From NCBI GenBank assembly GCA_027919835.1, contig JANVFP010000003.1, positions 1,240,001-1,304,000 on the forward strand: DNA of 64,000 bases, given 5' to 3'. The notes under the pieces were generated by a model, which saw nothing but the letters and a program-made list of their open reading frames with translations, did not search any database and had not been told where the DNA came from. Positions 55,574 through 64,000 of the stretch are shown piece after piece. Each line of letters begins with the position of its first letter. The stretch's first letter is position 1. This DNA is from Lentinula raphanica (lineage: Eukaryota > Basidiomycota > Agaricomycetes > Agaricales > Omphalotaceae). Both the position numbers and the translations under genes were made by a program.

Positions 55574-57709
55574 TTAGTGCTTGGAGTCTGGAACGACCTC
55601 CTTGATGCTACTGACCGAGCCTTTCTTCTTGCCTCCCAAACCAAGCTTCTTCAGTCCAGCGAGCCCACTTATCGTTTTTTTGTGCTTCTTCTCCTTCTTG
55701 GAAGGACTGGACTCTGAAGTCACTGAGGTTGTGGATGCTAATGACGCTACGTCTGCATCTACGTCTGCCCCATCCAACACGGGCTCTTCATTTGCCAGTT
55801 CTACGACGTTACCAGATGATCCACCTCCACCAACTAGCCGTATAGTGACATCAGGATCAATGTCATCACTAGTGGCCACGGCAGGTTCCACAGGAACCTC
55901 CGCACTAACGGAAGACGCGTCAATCAGAGGTTCGGGTTCAAGTTCAGGTTCTGGTTCAGATTTGACCACCTCGGTCGCGTCCGGTAATGAAAGCTCTGCT
56001 CCTTGAATGATGGGTGTGGTCTCTAGCACTGATTCGGAATCAACCAAGAGATCCTCAGGAGGTGGTGAAGGAGGCGATGTGACAGCAGCAGAGGTTTCAG
56101 TTGGACTAGGTCGACGGGATGTAGAGATATTATCGGTCGCTGAATCTGACACGCCTCTTGCACGACCGGATTCCAAATCATCGTCAAAGGAAGAATGTCT
56201 AGAGTCGGGAGGGGAAGGCAGAGCCACTATGTCCCGAGGCGTAGGAAGCTCCACAGGTAGCGGCATAGGAGGTTTCGTAATCGAAATGGTCGGTAGATTC
56301 GGAGGAGGCCTTCGGTTGTTTGTGGAACTTGTCGGATTTGTTATAGCTGTGGGTGTGGACAACGAATCTGGGAGTAAATCTACAGCCTCCACGGTTTCGA
56401 CATCAGCTAGAACAGGAATGGGAACTTCCGCTGCTGAACTTTGCGATAAATCTAATGTTGTTACCGTTGTGCCCTTCTAGATGATGCTTCAGTCGTGTAC
56501 TTGCTAAAGAAAAGCGAGAACACTGACTTTGCCTTTCTTTTCGTCCAAGTCATCTTTGATGACGCCAACCTCATACCATTTTCTAACACTCTTATCTGCC
56601 CAAGCTTCCAATACACTCCAGCCTTTGTACTCCCCAATGAGACGTAGACCTCCGCCAAGCCCATTATCACCACCACCATCTCCGGACCCACTTCCATCAT
56701 TATAATAGCCGTGATATCCAACATCGTCTTCACTATCTGAGCTATCCTCGCCTTTCCCAATCTCGAAGCCCTCTCCACTTTCAAGTTCATCAACAAAACT
56801 AGCTAGCCACCTAGCCCATCCTGCTGGACCGTCACCGTTGAACAAGACGACTTTTGTGTCAAAGTCGCGGCCAAACACAATGACCTGGCCACTAGTTCCA
56901 CTGTCACCTGGATTCAGATCGATTCCAACATAGTTGCCCGTCTTATCGGCTACCAGAGGAATCCAACCACGTTGAGAATACTCCCTGCGAATCCAATTGG
57001 GAGGTATTGACTGCATGGCTTCGCGAAGTTGAGGGTTCGCACCAGTATTTGGGTCTTCATCGACCTCTCTCCAGAAACGCCATTCTTCGAGAACGTCCTC
57101 TAGCGGAAGTAAGAAAAGACCGAAAAACAAGCCTTCTGCACAACCAGCAGCGGACTCTGCCTCCTGACCATCTACGGCAAGATAAGATTCTCTAACGACT
57201 GCTGGTAGCGGGAAGCCGAACTGCAACTCTATCTGGGCGAGGTCCTGGGGAAGAATTCCATAATTCAGCGTGTCGCCGAGCTCTGGGTATTCTCTACTCA
57301 GCCAGGCTCGCAGACGGTTCCAGGTTTGATTTAACGGAGGATATGCGGAGCGTGGCAGTATAGGTGTATGAAACTGGTCGTGATGAGTAGGAAGAAGAGA
57401 GTTTGGTCGAGAACTTGAGCTAGAAGAAGGGGGAATGAGAAGGATATCAAATACACAGTTGATGCCGAATTGCACGTACAAGGTGGAAACATAACTATAA
57501 GCTGCAGGACTCGGTGGAGGGTACGTGTAAGAGGCACTGCGGGAAGTATCTGGAGTGTTGAGCACGTCGGGAGTGAAGGCGTCGGTATGAGAACTAAAGA
57601 CGGGGGATGACGTTGGTATTGAGAAAGCTTCATGAGTAGAGCTCATCGCCTGGCCTCTCCTCGAGCTCTTTGAAGAGCCTTGTGAGAACAACGAAGAGAG
57701 CCAGTTCAT
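55574..57709 (-). CDS. SMI1: Cell wall integrity regulator Knr4/Smi1
   Basis: Exon 1 runs from MNWLSSLFSQGSSKSSRRGQ (57709) to 56528, perhaps with a ~60-nt intron near 57420-57480. The last exon is 56476-55574. The Knr4 core is clear: LPQDLAQIELQFGFPLPAVV, ESYLAVDGQ, GLFFGLFLLPLEDVLEEWRF, REYSQRGWIPLVADKTGNYVGIDLNPG and GQVIVFGRDFDTKVVL, ending WSVLEAWADKSVRKW. The C-terminus is long, acidic and Ser/Pro-rich with a basic Lys/Gly end (SKKEKKHKKTISGLAGLKKL). Yeast Knr4/Smi1 coordinates beta-1,3-glucan synthase and Slt2 signalling. The disordered flanks around a central globular core match the yeast layout. Confidence 0.9.
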
Positions 57710-58288
57710 CGCGGTAAACGGCGGGCACGGTGGACTTGGTGGTGGAGGTATTTAAGAGGAAGAGGCTCAGCTCGCTCCAAATCAGGTATTCAAATTATGT
57801 AATTCGGTCCTTCATCCTTCTTGTCCGCCGAAATTTCGTTCTCTCATTTTTCAAGCCTTCTTGCTGCCAGAGGTTATGTTTCGAGCATAGCTATGATACA
57901 AAACGAGAATCTACATCGACTTCGTGTCGCTGCACCCTAGTCAACGGGCTGTCCTTGATAATCAAAGATAGATCCCTCGCTGGAGCTCGACGGCAGTTAG
58001 CCAAGACTCCAAGTGGCGAAGGACGCATAATGCCGTGTTACAGCTTATCTCCAGAATGAAAACACGGGAGAACACAGAGGGGAGGAGGCTTTATGTACAC
58101 GATCGGTCCTAAAAAGAGTGACAGAAGCAGGCTATTGCAGGTTTGTTCTTCAGGAAACTGGCAGCATCCAACCAAGATTTGTTAGCGAAAGATCGAAAGG
58201 AATCGAATCATGCAGTCATCGTGTAGGAGAGTTTCAAAATGGTTGATACTGACATTCATGTGCTTGTCGAGTTGGCGTTACAGTTTCA
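57710..58288. promoter_or_regulatory. KNR4/SMI1 upstream region and ARPC5 3' flank
   Basis: About 580 bp without a supported gene. The first 100 bp upstream of KNR4/SMI1 are GC-rich (GGGCACGGTGGACTTGGTGG), with no TATA box. Confidence 0.4.
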
Positions 58289-58922
58289 TTACACAGTTCT
58301 TCTATCTGTCATTGTTCGTACTATACATCCTGTTCCTGCTATTTCCGTGAGCTGTAATCCCAGAAGAATAAGTGCTGATCGTTTAGTTGGATTCATAAAG
58401 AAGCAAATACCTTCTCATGCCAACTCAGAAGAACGCTCGCGTTCGAATCTGCCCATCCTGACATGGCCATACCTTTATACAGGTACTTCATGAGGGTATC
58501 TTGAGAGTCTATAGAAAGAGACTTTATGACGTTTGGTATCTCGGTCGATTTGGTTGAATTTAGGATGGTGAGGAGGGTTTGTAAAGATATGGTCTGAATG
58601 AATCAGATGCGACGTTGCGCATGTACTGCAAGGATTATGCACACCTTGGCATCTTCAACATTTGGCCCGTATGGTGCGTTCTCAAGAATAGTAGTCAGTG
58701 CTCCGACAGTATCGTTCCTGATTTTGTTCATTGTTAGAGGACGCTTCGGATAGGAACTCAGTCCGCTCACTTTGCCAATAAACTCCTCACGGAGACCTGC
58801 CTTGCTCTTGATTCTTCCAGAACTTGTGCGGGATCACGAGGATCGGCATCAAAGAGCTCTGTCTCTTGCAGAGCATCTTCGTCGTATACGTCGATGTCGA
58901 TTTTTCGAAAAGCTACATCCAT
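58289..58922 (-). CDS. ARPC5: Arp2/3 complex subunit 5 (p16-ARC)
   Basis: The minus-strand reading starts MDVAFRKIDIDVYDEDALQE (58922), continues ETELFDADPRDPAQVLEESR, and is spliced through introns near 58730-58790 and 58595-58650. The result is NDTVGALTTILENAPYGPNVEDAK then TISLQTLLTILNSTKSTEIP. It runs on DTLMKYLYKGMAMSGWADSN, VLLSWHEK and LTEIAGTGCIVRTMTDRRTV, stop at 58289. This C-terminal block (MKYLYKG, LSWHEK, IVR...DRRTV) is the ARPC5 signature. The subunit helps hold the Arp2/3 actin-nucleating complex together. The exons are too fragmented to appear as one long frame. Its start lies 165 bp from that of the divergent aldehyde dehydrogenase gene. Confidence 0.88.
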
Positions 58923-59087
58923 GATAACTTTGGTAGAGTTTCTGTTGACTCCGATGAGGCAGAGTCAAAGGTATGTTGGTTACGTAATCGGGCGTCTGAA
59001 ATTTCGTGATCGTTGAAATTTCCGACGCGTCTCTGTTGACGCCTTTTACCATCGTACGACCGCGACCACAGAGTTTGTGACAAGGGC
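58923..59087. promoter_or_regulatory. Divergent ARPC5/MSC7 promoter
   Basis: 165 bp between opposite start codons. It contains an inverted pair CTGTTGACTCCGATGA / CTCTGTTGACGCC and the direct repeat TTTCTGTTGACTCC / TCTCTGTTGACGCC. No TATA box. Sharing is inferred from distance. Confidence 0.4.
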
Positions 59088-61579
59088 ATGAACAGAATCC
59101 TTTACTTCATTCTCCATCCTTTTCTCTCTTTTAGCCTCTGGTCAGATGAACATCGTGAGGATGAAGGCATCGATGTTTTCTACGCGCTTTTCCTTTGTGT
59201 CGCTGCTGGAATTTGGCTGGTGGTTCAACGAGAGAGGAGGTCTAAGAACAGTCCTATTCCATTTCATTTCTCGTCTCCAAAAGTACGTCCTTCAGAAACC
59301 TCTCAGCTCGATTGTTCTCAAACCATTGACAACTAGGAAGCCGATCCGAACTGGACTTCAATCAAGATTAACAGACCAACATTGGAATCACATTTGGAGG
59401 ACGAAAATATTCAGCCTATGATGCTTCCGGATAGGCGCTATATCACTTGCTTCGATCCAAGCAATGGTCTTCATCTCGCGACAGTGCTTGCAGACAACGA
59501 GGCGGAGATTGCAGCCAAAATCCAGAGAGCTTCTGCCGCGCAAGAGAAGTGGATGTATACCGACTGGATTCAAAGAAGACGTGTCATTCGAAGTTTGCAA
59601 AAGTGGATCGTTGAAAATCAGGATCTTTGCGCGAGAGTAGCTTGTCGGGATACCGGAAAGACGCGTGAGTGATCATAGAAGAACCAGAACCTTGTAACTA
59701 TACTGATACTGATACGCGCACAGTGATTGATGCGGCGTTGGGAGAGATTCTAGTCACTTGCTGCAAGATGGAATGGCTGATTGATCACGGCGAAGAAGCT
59801 CTGAGACCCGAGCCCAGGAAATCCAATTTCATTCAGTTCTACAAGAAAGCGGAGGTTCATTATGACCCTCTTGGTGTTGTGGCCGCGATAGTTTCCTGGA
59901 ACTACCGTGAGTTTTCGCTCTCTGAAACTGCTAATTATTGTCTTATACTCAAATGATAGCTCTTCATAACGCCTGGTCTCCGATCCTTGCCTCTATCTTT
60001 GCCGGAAATGGTGTCGTGCTTAAATGCTCTGAGAACGTGATATGGTCTACGAGTTGGTTTGTGAATATTATCAAAAACTCCCTCGAGGCTTGCGGTCACG
60101 ACCCAGAACTTGTGCAGGTTTGTAATTCTCTGGAATCTCTTGAGCTTCGCGTCTTACGTCTTTTGTCTGACAGCTGGTTTGCTGCTGGCCAGAACAAGCG
60201 GCGGCTTTGACAAAATCACCTTACATCAAGCATATCACTTTCATTGGTTCCGAAACCGTTGGACGACAAGTACTTGATTTCACTCGAATATCTGCCAGAC
60301 GTTTTACTCATATACATATAGATTGCCAGAGACGCTACAGAACACTTGACCCCAGTCACCTTAGAGCTAGGTGGAAAAGATCCTGCTATCATCCTTCCAA
60401 ACACAAATCTGGACCAATGGATCAGCACTTGGATGCGAGGAATCTTGTAAGCAGAACATCCCGAGGGTTTAACTCACTTTTGCTCACTTTCTACCCTAGC
60501 CAAAATGCTGGTCAGAATTGCATTGGTATCGAAAAGCTGATTGTCCATGTCGACCAATACGACGATTTGTATGATATGCTCAAAGAACGGATTGAGAAAC
60601 TCCGTTGTGGCTCTGTGACCTTACCTTCAGACCAAGGATACCTTTCACCCGTCGACGTTGGCGCAATGATATCTGACAATCGCTTTGACGCTCTGGAGGC
60701 TCTGATCAAACAAGCCGAAGAAGATGGCGCCAAGATTGTGAACGGAGAACGATACCGCCACGTCTATCACGACCAAGGAACGTATTTCCTGCCTACCCTA
60801 GTTGGACTCACCCAGAATTCTGCTGCAATTGCACAACAAGAACGTGAGAGTGCTCATTGACATTGTTGTTATGTACTTGGTCACTGAATTCGAAAAATAG
60901 TTTTTGCACCCATCGCTCTTGTGATGGGATACGAGACGATAGAAGAGGCTGTCGAATTGGCGAATGGGACCCGATATGGACTCGGAGCGAGTGTATTCGG
61001 TCCCGACCAAAAACAGTGTCTGGAGGTCGCGGAAGCACTCGATTGCGGAATGGTTGCTGTGAATGATTTTGCTGTTTTCTATGTGAGTTTTTTCGTGATT
61101 CGATAGCAGGAGATGATTGTGCTCAATGCTCTTGCAGATGAAGTGAGTAGCATCGGGAAATGTTATAGGAACTGCATGCTGAATCATATCGAAGTCAAGA
61201 TCTGCCGTTCGGGGGCACCAAAGCCAGCGGATACGGACGTTTCGGTATGTGGCTATCTCTGTACTGTCATCCGACAAACAATGCATATCCTCACACTCTC
61301 GCCAGGTGGACCCGAAGGTTTGCGTTCTCTGACCAACCCGAAAGTCATTGTGTACGACTGGTGGCCTGCCTTGATCCAAACCTCGATACCCAAAGTATTA
61401 GATTACCCAATTCGCTCGCTGGGAACCAGTTTGTGTGTACCGTTTCCTTGTCACCAAACACACTAACTGATCGCACACTCAGCGAATTTACTTCAGGTCT
61501 GATACGCTTCTTCTATGCCGATACATGGAGAGCGCGGATACAGGGTCTCATCACCTTGATACAAGCTCAAAGGAAATAG
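59088..61579 (+). CDS. MSC7: Membrane-anchored aldehyde dehydrogenase, Msc7-like
   Basis: The N-terminal helix [20 protein letters not shown] followed by [12 protein letters not shown] is a signal-anchor with positive inside charges. After an intron (59282-59335) the ALDH fold begins: [56 protein letters not shown], the NAD-binding [10 protein letters not shown] and [12 protein letters not shown]. The catalytic Glu lies in [12 protein letters not shown] and the catalytic Cys in [13 protein letters not shown]. It continues [15 protein letters not shown]...[48 protein letters not shown], and ends with a long tail to 61579. This layout matches yeast Msc7 (YHR039C). The real substrate is unknown. 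Start chosen at 59088, the first ATG in frame with the membrane helix. Confidence 0.88.
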
Positions 61580-61881
61580 GTTATACATATCTAATATCGT
61601 ATTCATCTGTTTTTTGCAAATCTATGTTCATTACTTTCGGAATTCTCAGTGCTAATCGTTATCTGTCCCACAATGACTGAACGATTGAGATAGGACAGTC
61701 AATTCAAAGTCGATGGGGGTATGCTGGGGTATGGAGAACGTTCAACATGTTTGGTATTCGCTACAGGTTCGTTATGGAATGAATTATTTCTACAGATGTA
61801 TACGAAGCAATGATTATATGATACAGTCCCGAGGCCACCAGTGATCACCGATAGAGGTCGTCATTTTGAAAATCTCATAAC
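61580..61881. other. Convergent 3' spacer
   Basis: 302 bp between the ends of the aldehyde dehydrogenase and HMG-box genes. AT-rich, no gene seen. Confidence 0.5.
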
Positions 61882-63362
61882 CTAGAAAAACTTGAAATCA
61901 CTGGCAAAGTTCCAATCACGTACACCCGCAAGTTCGCTGTCGTCCTTGAATGGGAATGGATTGAACGAGTCAGAGTTCGACGCGACCGGTTTCAGGGACT
62001 CGTATGAGAAATTCGGCGAGAAACTGGTAGGTGCAGAACCGGCTGAGGTATGCTCATGTCCAACGGAGTTCGTGCGAAGTTCCGGCGTGGAGGTTGCAAG
62101 CGGGAGCAAGAATGGTGGTTCTGACGAGGCCCTTCCGTTGGTCAAGCTGAGGAATGAAGGGTTGTGACGGAGAAGGGTCGAAGGCTGAAGGTCGCTTCGT
62201 TGAAAAGTTGCCGCTGTTGGAGTCTGAAATATACAAGAGACGTCAGAAAAACAGAAGGTAAGAACCTTAGTCGTAAACGCACAATATCGAGACTATCAAT
62301 TCCTGCACAAATCGCAGCATCCGCATCCGAATGGGGAGAGTAGTACGTAGGATGCGACGGAGAGAATGAAGGTGCGTCGAACGAGGAGCCTGAGGAAATA
62401 ACCGAACCATTGCAAGACGAATTAGATGAAGTGGAAGGTGGTCTAGTGATCGGATATTGGTTCGCGAAGACATTGTACGGCTGGCTTTCGGAATAGTGAG
62501 GGTAGCTGGGGTTGGGAAAGACTGGCGGGAGACTGCCATCGCCTACAGAGCTGGAAGCTGTAGAGGACGAGAAGGGAGATGTCGATGGCGTGAAACTTGC
62601 AAGAGCGCGATCGTCAGATAGTGACTCCAACTCTGAGTCAGGCTCGCTTTTCGACAGGAGATGGTCCTTAGTCCTGAGTTTTTTACGGCGTGAAGGAGTG
62701 GCAGCAGGTCCATAGACGTGAGTCCACTTCTCCCTGAGTTCTCGAACGCGATCCTTGTCGGTCCTGGCTGACTGTTCCGCGTCTTTCTTCGATTTTCGTC
62801 CGGTGCCTCGAGTGACAGGAGCGAACTTGTAGTTTGGATACTTCAACTGGTGCTCTCTCATGCGTCTCGCCGCCTCGTCATGCCAGACTTGCTTTTCCTC
62901 GGGCGACATCAAGTTCCAGCATTCGCCGGCCACTTTGCTCAACTGCTGTTGGCGCCTCTCCGCCGTCGCAGGTATCGCTTTCGTCTTGAGCATATTCGAT
63001 CGGAAGAGCATGAAAGCATTCGGAGGTCGAGGAATACGTGGTGGGGCATCAGTGACGGGGAGTTCCTCTGTATCCACTGGCATAGAGGCAAATGAATATG
63101 TATTGATCGAAGACTGATCGGAATGAGGATGAGGGCTGGGTGGCCGATAGAATTCCGGAAGTGTGTAGCGAGATATCCTCACTTCTGGGAGAGAGATGGG
63201 ACTGGAAACACGGTTCGAGTCCGGAGAGAACGATTCAAAGGGCCTGGAAGGGGATGCGGAATGCAAAGAGAAGTATGAAAAATGGGTTTCTAGCAGGGAC
63301 CAAATGAACATTTGCGTAGAGACTGACGAGAAAGGTAATGAACGCTCACGATTATGGTTCAT
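61882..63362 (-). CDS. HMG-box transcription factor
   Basis: The start MNHNRERSLPF at 63362 is tentative. The N-terminal 110 residues are Ser/Pro-rich. The HMG box reads RIPRPPNAFMLFRSNMLKTK, then RRQQQLSKVAGECWNLMSPE, then WHDEAARRMREHQLKYPNYK, with the PPNAFMLF/FR start of MATA_HMG/SOX-like boxes. The box is followed by basic KSKK/RRKK patches and a long Ser/Pro/Tyr-rich tail. An intron (about 62273-62223) joins IDSLDI to TPTAATFQRSDLQPS, and the product ends DWNFASDFKFF at 61882. Relatives include Ste11/Rox1/MAT-type regulators of mating and fruiting. No homeodomain or pheromone genes are near, so this is probably not the mating-type locus. Confidence 0.85.
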
Positions 63363-64000
63363 CTCTTAGAAACTCTTGCGCGTTCAAGTCGTGATAATGA
63401 AGGTGGAAGTGGAAATCGTGTACATGAAGGTCATACTTGCTCTTTCTTTATAAAAGCCCACTCACATGGATGGACCTTATCGGATTCATCTGTCGCGTTC
63501 CCGAATATTTCTTTCACCTTCAGCACGAGGCGAACACATCAATGGGAAGACACTTGGACGCGTTCTGTCTTTTGATCACGTGGCCCCGACAACATAGCAA
63601 GCGCGGAAACTCCCTTGAACACGTTGCGCGCCATCAACTCATGTTGATGGATTGCGACAAAGCAGAGGGACCGGCAGGGACCAGTCGTTCACAGCCTAAG
63701 GTGCAACGAGGTTTAAAACGAGGCAGATCATCTTCAACTGGCTGTTCGCTGCGACTCCGAGAAAAGTTCCGCAAGTCGTCTGTTGTCCATCTACCATCGC
63801 TCAGAAAACAGTCATTCATAGCCACGGTTTAGCAGATCAGGACATAGAACCTCCAGAGTTGAAATCAGATAAAGAGGTAGTGCTCAACGTCGGGACTCGG
63901 GAGCCCGGAGAGAGTGACGGCGTGAGAACTGGTGCGACTTACTAAGCAAGCGCTGTTTAGGCGCCCTGATCTGCACTTAGGCCTTCGTACCACGTAGAAG
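63363..64000. other. Right edge, upstream of HMG-box gene, no gene seen
   Basis: The 131-codon plus frame at 63437-63832 lacks domains. The region probably contains the HMG-gene promoter (TTTATAAAAG near 63448) and sequence of a neighbour cut by the window edge. Confidence 0.4.

Noticed and set aside
63201..63235. GGTTCGAGTCC as a tRNA B-box
   Set aside because: No acceptor, D or anticodon stems can be drawn around it, and it lies inside the HMG-box coding exon.
61882..63362. HMG-box gene as a mating-type locus
   Set aside because: Basidiomycete mating loci carry homeodomain pairs or pheromone/receptor genes, and none are nearby. HMG factors are common elsewhere.
1..64000. CRISPR arrays, prophage, bacterial operons or viral genes
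   Set aside because: No regularly spaced repeats, no capsid, terminase or polymerase sequences, and all recognised genes are intron-rich fungal ones.

Overview
The window reads as nuclear DNA of a mushroom-forming basidiomycete (Agaricomycetes). Genes are cut by many short introns (about 45-70 nt). The gene set is fungal (Zn2Cys6 regulator, Mub1-type MYND protein, KNR4/SMI1, GH28 and GH55 enzymes, Mis13/Dsn1). One edge carries the repeat and transposon debris common in agaric genomes. No prophage, plasmid, CRISPR or bacterial operon is visible. All exon joins were made by eye from GT/AG signals and family conservation, so gene ends are firmer than some internal junctions.

Layout. 1-9.2 kb is mobile or repeat-derived: a leftward multi-exon gag-like gene with a Zn2Cys6-spaced cysteine cluster (about 0.47-3.35 kb), a 2 kb noncoding block full of GATC-N5-GATC motifs and CGGAAAC repeats, a small orphan gene, a 172-bp tandem duplication, and a truncated MULE-type transposase. 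10.2-23.6 kb is housekeeping: kinetochore Dsn1/Mis13, SAP18 and NEDD8 as a tight divergent pair, a 2-oxoglutarate/Fe(II) dioxygenase, two tandem hotdog thioesterases that share a GC-AG intron, a Zn2Cys6 regulator with a 6-nt micro-exon, and twinfilin. 23.6-27 kb is gene-poor and carries a small family of stem-loop repeats. 27-41 kb holds a secreted orphan, an MFS monocarboxylate-type transporter, a FYVE/rabenosyn protein, an endopolygalacturonase and an arylsulfotransferase-like secreted protein. 41.5-64 kb holds Mub1, mitochondrial succinyl-CoA:3-ketoacid CoA transferase, formamidase, a tRNA-Val(CAC), a GH55 exo-beta-1,3-glucanase, KNR4/SMI1, ARPC5, an Msc7-like membrane aldehyde dehydrogenase and an HMG-box factor.

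The genes do not form a biosynthetic cluster. Some neighbours are thematically related: GH55 and KNR4/SMI1 both concern beta-1,3-glucan, and twinfilin and ARPC5 both concern actin. The tight divergent pairs SAP18/NEDD8 and ARPC5/MSC7 probably share promoters. The best candidates for something undescribed are the GATC-N5-GATC array, the covarying stem-loop family near 25.7-26 kb, the Zn2Cys6 cluster in the gag-like protein, and the GC-AG intron kept in both thioesterase copies.
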